Under the pieces are notes generated by a model. That model saw nothing but the letters and a program-made list of their open reading frames with translations. It had not been told where the DNA came from and did no database searches. Positions 7,093-13,361 of a DNA stretch of 16,695 nt are shown here, in pieces (within the stretch, counting starts at the first letter, position 1; each line of letters opens with the position of its first letter). The translations under genes were made by a program, and so were the position numbers. This DNA comes from Opitutia bacterium (GTDB lineage: Bacteria > Verrucomicrobiota > Verrucomicrobiia > Opitutales > UBA953): positions 1 through 16,695 of the forward strand of contig JAJPZB010000167.1 of NCBI GenBank assembly GCA_021204635.1, in the 5' to 3' direction.

Positions 7093-8265
7093 TCAGCTCA
7101 GCCGGCACTTGTAGTCATCGTAGCCAAAGCGGCGGATGACTTCATAGTTGCCGGACGCGGGATCGAAGCTCGCGATCGCCGGCAGGCAAATGCCGTTGAA
7201 CGTGGTGTTTTTCACCATCGTGTAGTGCGCCATGTCCATGATCGCGAGCCGCTGCCCGGGCGCGAGTTTCTGCGGAAACGAATAGTCGCCGAGGACGTCG
7301 CCCGCGAGGCAGGTTCCGCCTGCGAGGCGATACGTGTGCGCAAATTCGCCGGGCTTTCCCGCGCCGAGAATCTCCGCGCGATAGGGCATTTCGAGCGTGT
7401 CGGGCATGTGCGCGCTCGCCGACGTGTCGAGAATCGCGATCGGCATTCCGTTGTTCACGATATCCAAAACCGTGCACACGAGAATCCCCGTTTCGATTGC
7501 GACAGCCTCGCCGGGCTCCAAGTAAATTTGCAAATGCGCACCCCATTTTTCGCGGAATCGCGCAATCGTTTCGCAAAGCAGATCGATGTTATACCCCGGC
7601 TTCGTTATCCAGTGGCCGCCGCCGAAATTTATCCACTTCATCTGCGGAATGAACTCGCCGAATTTTTCCTCAAAATGCGGAATCGTCCTCGCGAGTGTTT
7701 CCGCGCCCTGCTCGCACATCGTGTGCATGTGCAGACCTTCGAGCCCCGCCATGCCGGCGGCAGAAATTTCAGACCTCAGCGCGCCGAGCCGCGAGCCTGC
7801 CGCGCACGGGTTGTAGATCTCGTGCTCCACCTCCGCATATTCCGGATTGACGCGCAGCCCGCAGGAAATTTTACGCCCGGAATTTTCGACGACGCCGCGA
7901 AACCTTTTCCACTGCGACAGCGAGTTGAACGAGATGTGATCTACGAATTTGACGAGCTCGCCCATGTCCGCCGGCGGAAATGCGGGGGAATACACGTGGC
8001 GCTCGCCGGGGAAAAATTCGCGCCCGAGAAGGGCCTCGTGCAAGCCGCTCGCCGTCGTCCCCGCGAGATATTTTGAGACGATAGGGAACTCGCTGAATTG
8101 GGCAAATCCTTTGAGTGCAAGCAAAATTTTCGCGCCGGTTTTGTCCATCACCGCGCGCAGGATTTTGCAGTTTTCCTCGAGCAAACCGCGATGAATCAAA
8201 TAGCACGGCGATGGCACGCGCGACAAATCGAGCGCTGCAATTTGCGGGTAAAAATTTGCGGACAT
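7093..8265 (-). CDS. nspC: Carboxynorspermidine/carboxyspermidine decarboxylase
   Basis: This 390-residue PLP enzyme has the alanine-racemase fold of group IV decarboxylases and makes spermidine or norspermidine from the carboxylated precursor. Lys52 in LLALKGF is the expected PLP lysine. GGGH (215-218), EPGEA (250-254), Cys319 in TCLAGD and DVLGDY follow in family order. I chose the ATG at 8265 (MSANFYPQ), since the TTG at 8382 would add a basic, poorly conserved extension. The usual partner, carboxynorspermidine dehydrogenase, is not in the window. The gene converges on bioB with only 18 nt between stop codons. Part of that gap is GGTGGTGGCG, which looks like repeat-motif sequence. Confidence 0.93.
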   Translation of the reverse strand: MSANFYPQIAALDLSRVPSPCYLIHRGLLEENCKILRAVMDKTGAKILLALKGFAQFSEFPIVSKYLAGTTASGLHEALLGREFFPGERHVYSPAFPPADMGELVKFVDHISFNSLSQWKRFRGVVENSGRKISCGLRVNPEYAEVEHEIYNPCAAGSRLGALRSEISAAGMAGLEGLHMHTMCEQGAETLARTIPHFEEKFGEFIPQMKWINFGGGHWITKPGYNIDLLCETIARFREKWGAHLQIYLEPGEAVAIETGILVCTVLDIVNNGMPIAILDTSASAHMPDTLEMPYRAEILGAGKPGEFAHTYRLAGGTCLAGDVLGDYSFPQKLAPGQRLAIMDMAHYTMVKNTTFNGICLPAIASFDPASGNYEVIRRFGYDDYKCRLS

Positions 8266-8397
8266 GACGCGAGATAGTAAAACAAACGCGGGCGCGCGCG
8301 ACTTCAAAACGCGGCGCAATTCGGGCAACTTTCCGCCGGCGGGAAAGATTTTACGGGCTTGCCGCCGCAGAGCATTTGACAAAATATTGCCTTACCC
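8266..8397. promoter_or_regulatory. Divergent gap between nspC and the thioredoxin-like gene
   Basis: This 132-bp region must contain start signals for both genes. It has an inverted repeat with 6-bp arms (CTTTCC 8329-8334, GGAAAG 8342-8347) around a GC-rich centre, which could be an operator. No promoter pair with good boxes and spacing is evident, and neither gene has a Shine-Dalgarno. Confidence 0.35.
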
Positions 8398-8970
8398 ATG
8401 AAAAAAACCGCAATTACCCTCGTCGCCGCCATCGCGTTTGCCTCGTCGCTTTTCGCAGGGACGTCATCTCACAAAAACTCGACGTTCGCCGGAACGGAAC
8501 ACCAGTCCGCATCTCTCGGCGTCTCCGCAAAGCCCGCAACAAAGGCGAAAGCGGCTGACTCGAAAAACGCCGTCGCCGCAGCTTTGGGCGATGTAAAATT
8601 TCTCGTGAACGGGAAGCCGAAAACCACGGCGAAGTACTACATTTTCCTCTATTCCGCTTCGTGGTGCGGACCGTGCCAAGCCGAGATGCCCAAGATTTCC
8701 GCGCTCTACTCCAAAGAAATCTCGAAAAACCCGAAGGTCGAGCTGATCCATTTTTCTGCCGACCGCGCTGAGGCGCCCGCCAAAGAATGGGCGAAAAAAG
8801 AAAAGGTGAAGTTCCCCGTCGTCGTTCCGGGCGACACCACGGCTGTCCCCGGCAAAACAAGACCGACCGGCATTCCGTTCATGCAAATCGTTCGCGCCGA
8901 CGGCACGGAAATCACCTCCGGCCACGGCTCGAAGGTCCTCGAATACAAGAAATATATTTCCGAGAAATAA
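8398..8970 (+). CDS. Secreted thioredoxin-like protein (TlpA/ResA type)
   Basis: The 190-residue protein has a signal peptide (basic MKK, hydrophobic 5-19, cleavage near LFA-G at 20-21), so it acts in the periplasm. A flexible Ala/Lys-rich linker leads to a thioredoxin fold. The active site is WCGPC (Trp89, Cys90, Cys93) and a cis-Pro is seen at Pro160 in TGIP. It probably reduces or exchanges disulfides of exported proteins, perhaps in cytochrome maturation, but no partner gene is adjacent. The WCGPC form is typical of thioredoxins and many TlpA/ResA-like proteins, so the exact subfamily is open. Expression ends at a strong hairpin shared with rpsA. Confidence 0.88.
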   Translation: MKKTAITLVAAIAFASSLFAGTSSHKNSTFAGTEHQSASLGVSAKPATKAKAADSKNAVAAALGDVKFLVNGKPKTTAKYYIFLYSASWCGPCQAEMPKISALYSKEISKNPKVELIHFSADRAEAPAKEWAKKEKVKFPVVVPGDTTAVPGKTRPTGIPFMQIVRADGTEITSGHGSKVLEYKKYISEK

Positions 8971-8992
8971 TTGCGCCTCCGAGCGTAGCGAC

Positions 8993-9033
8993 AAAAAAGG
9001 CGTTCCCGACAAATTCGCGGGAGCGCCTTTTTT
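8993..9033. terminator. Bidirectional intrinsic terminator between thioredoxin-like gene and rpsA
   Basis: An A-run (8993-8998), GGCG and TTCCCG pair with CGGGAG, CGCC and a T-run (9028-9034), giving a stem of about 16 bp with one G-T pair and a 9-nt loop. With A on the left and T on the right it works in both directions. It lies 22 nt after the plus-strand stop and 22 nt after the rpsA stop. Confidence 0.92.
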
Positions 9034-9055
9034 TGGAGAAATCCGAAAACGGATT

Positions 9056-10759
9056 TTACAGATTGTCGAGAATGTCGCCGAGGTTTGCGAAATCCTGCGA
9101 GCCGGAACTCGTCGAGCCGGCGGATTGCCCGCTGCGGTCGGAGCCTGCGCCGCGAACGCGTTCGTAGGCGCTGATCTCCTTCTTGAGTTGCTCGGAATCG
9201 TAGTTCGCAGCCTTGATCGAAAGCCCGATACGCCGATCTTCGCGGTCAATCTTGATGACGCGCGCCGTGACTTCCTGACCGAGTTTGAGAACGTCTTTGA
9301 TCTTCTCGATGTGGTCTTCGCCAATCTGCGAAATGTGGACGAGACCGTCGATCTCATCGACGAGTTCGACGAAGGCTCCGTAGTTCGTGATCTTCGTGAC
9401 CTTGCCGGTGACCAAGTCGCCGATGTGGAACTTGCGCTCGATGTCGTCCCACGGATCGTCCTGCGTCTGCTTGATGCCGAGGGCAATCCGCTGCTGGTCG
9501 GAATCGACGTCGAGAACGATTGCCTCGACCTCGTCGCCCTTTTTGAGCATTTCGCCCGGGTGGGTGATGCGGCGAGTCCAGCTCATATCCGAGACGTGCA
9601 CCATGCCGTCGATCCCCTCTTCGAGTTCGACAAACGCGCCAAAGGTCGTGAGATTGCGAACTTTGCCGTGGACGCGTGCGCCGACCGGATAGTTGTGGCG
9701 CACCATTTCCCACGGGTTCTGCTCCAACTGGCGAATGCCGAGGGAAATTTTCTGCTCTTCCTTGTTGATGCCGAGAATGACGGCATCGACTTCCTGACCG
9801 ATTTTGAGAACGTCGCTCGGCTTCGCGATGCGCTTCGTCCACGAAAGTTCCGTGACGTGAACTAGACCCTCGACGCCCTGCTCCAACTCGATAAATGCGC
9901 CGTATTGGACGAGGTTGACGACCTTGCCGTGAACCTTCGCGCCAACCGGATATTTCTTCTCGATCGATTCCCACGGATTCTCCGTGCACTGCTTCAAGCC
10001 GAGAGAAACGCGTTCGCGCTCGCGGTCGATTTCGATGACCATGACGTTGATTTCTTCGCCGATTTTGAGCACTTCGCTCGGGTGAGAAATGCGGCCCCAG
10101 CTCATATCCGTGATGTGGAGAAGACCGTCGAGCCCGTCGAGATCGACGAACGCGCCGTAGTCCGTAATGTTCTTGACTACGCCGCGGCGAATGTCGCCCT
10201 GCTTCACTTCTTCGAGAAGCGCGCGGCGTTTTTCGCGGCGCTGTTCCTCGATGAGTTCGCGGCGCGAAATGACAAGATTTTTGCGCTCGACGTTGATCTT
10301 CAAAATTTTGAAGTCATATGTCTGCCCGATGTATTGGTCGAGATTTTTCGGGGGCTGGACATCGATTTGCGATGCCGGCAAGAACGCGTCTATTCCCATC
10401 GAAACGATGAGCCCGCCCTTTACCTTTGCCTTCACTCGACCGGGCATGACGGAACCTTCTTTGCACTCGGCAACGATGGTTTCCCAGTTCTTCTTTTGCT
10501 GCGCTTTGTCGTAGGAGATTACGGGAGCGCCGCTGCGATCTTCAGCCTTCTCGAGGTAAACCTCAATTTCGTCGCCGGGCTGAAATTCGACGCCGTCTGC
10601 GAACTCGCTCGCGGGAACAACTCCCTCGGATTTGCCGCCGATATCGACAACGACACTGCCGTCGCGAACTTCAACAACTCTTCCCTTTATCACTTGACCC
10701 TGCGCGAGAGCCGCTTTGCCGCCGCTTTCCGCGAGCAGCTTTTCCATTATAGATGACAT
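9056..10759 (-). CDS. rpsA: 30S ribosomal protein S1
   Basis: The 567-residue protein binds mRNA on the small ribosomal subunit and helps translation start. Six S1 RNA-binding domains can be read at about 20-86, 101-168, 187-257, 272-342, 359-429 and 446-516. The last four show the canonical YGAF or FGAF and GLVH-type motifs. The first two are divergent, as expected for the ribosome-binding half. A Ser/Gly-rich tail ends the protein. The start is the ATG at 10759 (MSSIMEK); the TTG at 10798 would run through a 22-bp palindrome and is unlikely. Full-length S1 fits a genome in which most starts lack Shine-Dalgarno sequences. The leader contains two hairpins that could serve autoregulation. Confidence 0.97.
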   Translation of the reverse strand: MSSIMEKLLAESGGKAALAQGQVIKGRVVEVRDGSVVVDIGGKSEGVVPASEFADGVEFQPGDEIEVYLEKAEDRSGAPVISYDKAQQKKNWETIVAECKEGSVMPGRVKAKVKGGLIVSMGIDAFLPASQIDVQPPKNLDQYIGQTYDFKILKINVERKNLVISRRELIEEQRREKRRALLEEVKQGDIRRGVVKNITDYGAFVDLDGLDGLLHITDMSWGRISHPSEVLKIGEEINVMVIEIDRERERVSLGLKQCTENPWESIEKKYPVGAKVHGKVVNLVQYGAFIELEQGVEGLVHVTELSWTKRIAKPSDVLKIGQEVDAVILGINKEEQKISLGIRQLEQNPWEMVRHNYPVGARVHGKVRNLTTFGAFVELEEGIDGMVHVSDMSWTRRITHPGEMLKKGDEVEAIVLDVDSDQQRIALGIKQTQDDPWDDIERKFHIGDLVTGKVTKITNYGAFVELVDEIDGLVHISQIGEDHIEKIKDVLKLGQEVTARVIKIDREDRRIGLSIKAANYDSEQLKKEISAYERVRGAGSDRSGQSAGSTSSGSQDFANLGDILDNL

Positions 10760-10915
10760 ATTTTTTGTCTTTACCTGCGGGGAAAATTTTCCCCGCAAAT
10801 GATTAATTTGTTTATTGGTTGCCCTTTTTTCACATTTCCGCGCACCTACGCGGAAACGAAAAGGAGTGGTGAGTGTGAATTATTCTCGGGAAATTTCCAA
10901 GATAATATTGTGCCC
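10760..10915 (-). promoter_or_regulatory. rpsA leader region with two inverted repeats
   Basis: Two stem-loops lie between the ABC ATPase stop and the rpsA start. The first is 10835-10856 (arms TTTCCGCG and CGCGGAAA, 6-nt loop). The second is a perfect 22-bp palindrome at 10776-10797 (TGCGGGGAAAA and its complement) ending 16 nt before the ATG. Neither is followed by a T-run on the minus strand. They could be an RNA structure bound by S1 or a DNA operator. Confidence 0.5.
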
Positions 10916-11893
10916 TCACAAACGCGGCACACACGAAAGAAGCCGGCGGGTGTATTCGGCGCGCGGCGACAATGCCACATCGAGCGCCGCACCCTCTTCC
11001 ACTTTTTCTCCACGATAAAAAACGCAGACGCGGTCGGCAACCTCCGCGACAAGGCCAAAGTTGTGCGTTATCAAAAGCACACTCATGCCGAGGCGTTGGC
11101 GCAGCGACAAAATCAAGTCCATTATTTGCTTTTGCACGGTGACGTCGAGCGCCGTCGTCGGCTCGTCGGCTACGAGAATTTTCGGCTCGGAAACTATCGC
11201 CATCGCAATCATCACGCGCTGCAACATCCCGCCGGAAAACTCGCACGGAAACGCGCCCGCCCGCGCCGGATCTATCCCGACCGCACGCAACACTTCGCGC
11301 ACGCGTTGCCCCCGCGCACGCGACAACCCATGCGTCTTCAAAACTTCTTCGATTTGCGCTCCAATCGTGTAAACGGGATTCAGCGAACTCTGCGGATCTT
11401 GGAAAATGTACGAAATTCCCTTGCCGCGAATTTTGCGAATCTCGCGATCCGGCAAGCCGAGAATCTCGCGGCCACAAAACAAAACGCTCCCACGCACGAC
11501 ACACGCCGGTTCCTCCGGCAACAGACCCGTGAGCGCCTGCGAAGTCGCGGTTTTCCCGCTTCCGCTTTCCCCGACGATCGCCAAAATTTCGCGCTCGTGC
11601 AGGTCAAACGAAATCCCGCGCACAGCCGGAGAAAGCTTCCCGCGAACGCGAAAATCCACGTGCAAATCTCGCACCGACAACAATGGGGTTGGTGGTGAAA
11701 GCAATTGGCTTTGTGGCGACAATTGGGTTGGTGGCGGCAACTGAGTTGGAGGTAGAGATTGGGTTGGTGGTGGCGACAATGGATTTTGCCGGGTTGGTGG
11801 TGACGCCGAAGCCGCGCGATTTTTCTCCGCATTTTCTGCGGAGATTTCTTTCGCGGAAAAATTTCCGGCGCCACCTGCGAAGTCCGTAGCCAT
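10916..11893 (-). CDS. Oligopeptide/dipeptide-type ABC transporter ATP-binding protein with Pro-rich N-terminus
   Basis: The 325-residue protein is the ATPase of an importer of the Dpp/Opp class. Walker A is GESGSGKT (108-115), the Q-loop Gln165, the signature FSGGMLQR (219-226), Walker B ILVADEP (239-245) and the H-loop His277. No permease or binding-protein gene is near. Residues about 31-71 form an unusual tail of PPPTQ-like units encoded by the genomic CCACCAACCC motif. The first recognisable domain strand begins near residue 72. The ATG at 11893 lies 2 nt after the stop of the oleA-like gene, suggesting translational coupling. No Met occurs between the tail and the domain, so the tail is probably translated unless a rare start codon is used. 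Confidence 0.88.
   Translation of the reverse strand: MATDFAGGAGNFSAKEISAENAEKNRAASASPPTRQNPLSPPPTQSLPPTQLPPPTQLSPQSQLLSPPTPLLSVRDLHVDFRVRGKLSPAVRGISFDLHEREILAIVGESGSGKTATSQALTGLLPEEPACVVRGSVLFCGREILGLPDREIRKIRGKGISYIFQDPQSSLNPVYTIGAQIEEVLKTHGLSRARGQRVREVLRAVGIDPARAGAFPCEFSGGMLQRVMIAMAIVSEPKILVADEPTTALDVTVQKQIMDLILSLRQRLGMSVLLITHNFGLVAEVADRVCVFYRGEKVEEGAALDVALSPRAEYTRRLLSCVPRL
11686..11803 (-). repeat. CCACCAACCC array inside the ABC ATPase gene
   Basis: Four exact complements (GGGTTGGTGG on the plus strand) start at 11686, 11725, 11761 and 11791, with degenerate copies between. Spacing is 39, 36 and 30 bp, all multiples of three, so the frame is kept. On the coding strand the C-rich motif reads Pro-Pro-Thr, a different frame from that in bioB. 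Confidence 0.92.
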
Positions 11894-11895
11894 TG

Positions 11896-12951
11896 TCAAA
11901 ACTGCACTCCGAGCATCATCGAGCTCAGACCGCTGCCTATGCCGAGAAGCGCGACCTTGTCGCCACCACTGACAGCTCCCGACTCGATTGCAAGCGCAAG
12001 CGTCATCGGCAACGATGCAGAGCCCACGTTCCCGAGCCGGTCAAAGCTCCGCCAATCCTTTGACCTGTCCAAGCCGAGTCGCTCAAACAGCGCCGCCGAA
12101 TGCCGCGTGCCCACCTGATGTGTAATCACGCGCGCGGGCGACGATTCGTCCCAGCCCGTCTCGCACTTGAAATCCGACCACGCACCCTCGGCGAGCGCGA
12201 TTCCGGCGTCCATGAGCTTTTCGGAATCCGTCCGCATCGCGAGCCCGCCACCGTCCGCGTCTCCCTCGCAGAGCCGGTTTGCCGCGGAGTCCGTTGCGAC
12301 AACTCCACCGACCAATTTCGGCTTTGTGGCGGCAACGAGTGAATCGCGCGCGAGAATTGCGGCAGCGGCGCCGGCGCCAATCGTGAGGTTTGCAAAATAA
12401 GGCTTTATCGCGGCGCGCGTGAGTGTGTTGTCGCCGTTGAGCTTGTCAATCGTGCCCTCGACGAGCGGCTTGCCGTTTTCGCCTGTGCAAACCAGTGCGC
12501 GCTGAATTTGCCCCGATTCAATCATCGCGGCGGCGACAACAATGGCGTTCAAAAATCCGAGGCACGCGTTGGAGATGTCGAAAATCTGGGTGCGTTGCGG
12601 CAGCCCGAGCAGGCCGTGGACGTATGCCGCCGTCGCCGGCTCGAGGCGGTCGCGACACACCGAGGCGTGAATCAGCAAATCGATTTCGTCCGGCGCCACT
12701 CGCGCGGCAGCCATCGCCTTTTTCCCCGCGAGAGCCGACGCCTCCGACGGGCGAATGTCGTGCATCCAAAAGCGGCGCTCGCGAATCCCCGTCATGAGCT
12801 CGAGGCGCCCCGCCGGCAATTTCAGCCGCTCGTAAACCGGCGCGAGCCTGCGCTCCAAGTCCGCGGAGGTCCAAACCTCGGGCGGAAGTTCGATCGCCAT
12901 TTCTTCGATTGCGACGCGGGAAAAATGCATAGCTTGGAAGAATGCGGACAT
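11896..12951 (-). CDS. oleA: OleA-like acyl-CoA condensing thiolase (KAS III family)
   Basis: The 351-residue protein belongs to the FabH/OleA branch of thiolases. The nucleophile is Cys130 in SNACLGFLNA, with His278 in ITHQVG and Asn308 in LGNVGSASLP. Glu104 in RDRLEPATA matches, from my memory of the family, the glutamate needed by OleA for head-to-head condensation of two acyl-CoAs. The N-terminus and the ending LLGIGSGL also resemble OleA more than FabH. Two starts are possible: ATG 12951, with AAGGG a few bases upstream, or ATG 12930 (MHFSRVAIEE), which aligns better with OleA. Upstream sequence in frame is repeat island. No oleB, oleC or oleD is present here, so an olefin product is uncertain. 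Confidence 0.8.
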   Translation of the reverse strand: MSAFFQAMHFSRVAIEEMAIELPPEVWTSADLERRLAPVYERLKLPAGRLELMTGIRERRFWMHDIRPSEASALAGKKAMAAARVAPDEIDLLIHASVCRDRLEPATAAYVHGLLGLPQRTQIFDISNACLGFLNAIVVAAAMIESGQIQRALVCTGENGKPLVEGTIDKLNGDNTLTRAAIKPYFANLTIGAGAAAAILARDSLVAATKPKLVGGVVATDSAANRLCEGDADGGGLAMRTDSEKLMDAGIALAEGAWSDFKCETGWDESSPARVITHQVGTRHSAALFERLGLDRSKDWRSFDRLGNVGSASLPMTLALAIESGAVSGGDKVALLGIGSGLSSMMLGVQF

Positions 12952-13035
12952 CGCGCCCTTTTTCGCAAAAAAAAAATTCGCAGGTCTTTGTGGCGGCGGG
13001 TTAGTGGTGGCAGAATTGGGTTGGTGGCGGAATTT

Positions 13036-13071
13036 GGGTTGGTGGTGAAAGCAAGCCGCCACCACCAACCC
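13036..13071. repeat. 12-bp perfect inverted repeat at the orientation switch
   Basis: GGGTTGGTGGTG (13036-13047) and CACCACCAACCC (13060-13071) are exact complements around a 12-nt spacer. This is the point where the motif array reverses strand. Confidence 0.85.
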
Positions 13072-13130
13072 TCCGAAAAAATCTTCACCACTAACTCCTC
13101 TCACCACTAACCCGCCATCACCACCAACCC

Positions 13131-13247
13131 GGCTACCCACCTGCGATGCGGGATCCCACACGTAATTCTCCCGCTAAGTTAGCGGGAGGGGACCACGATA
13201 GTGGTGAGGGAGTGTGTCCGTTGAACGTCGCCTGACTCCGCTCCCCG
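13131..13247 (+). repeat. Structured core element, copy C (117 bp)
   Basis: This copy has exactly the same length and flanking motifs as copies A and B, about 12.7 kb away. Hairpin 1 is CCTGC-GAT-GCGGG, where one pair became T-G. Hairpin 2 (13168-13188) is unchanged and hairpin 3 (13192-13205) equals copy A. The small hairpin reads CGT-TGA-ACG. One G-to-T change creates GGGATCCC just after hairpin 1. Confidence 0.9.
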
Positions 13248-13361
13248 CCACCAACCCATTCCTCACCACCAACCCGCCGCCACCAACCCAAATTCCACAA
13301 CAAATTCGCGTTGCGGCGGCAGGCAATCATGAATTAGACTCCGCGTTTTTACCGATTTTCA

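Larger units (their letters stand above)
12988..13300. repeat. Repeat island 2, between oleA-like gene and autotransporter
   Basis: The island separates two divergent genes. Its left part (12998-13047) has the G-rich orientation of the motif on the plus strand and its right part (from 13060) the C-rich one, so it is roughly symmetrical. It includes one full structured core (13131-13247) and ends in CCACCAACCC copies near 13248, 13267 and 13281. Any promoters of the flanking genes must lie in or next to it. No gene is credible inside. Confidence 0.9.

Noticed and set aside
8375..8380. TTGACA as a -35 box for the thioredoxin-like gene
   Set aside because: A -10 box at normal spacing would fall on the start codon and the sequence there does not match.
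12952..13161. N-terminal extension of the OleA-like protein by 70 residues
   Set aside because: It is translated repeat island (HHQP, TTNP) and OleA proteins start near MHFSRVAIEE.
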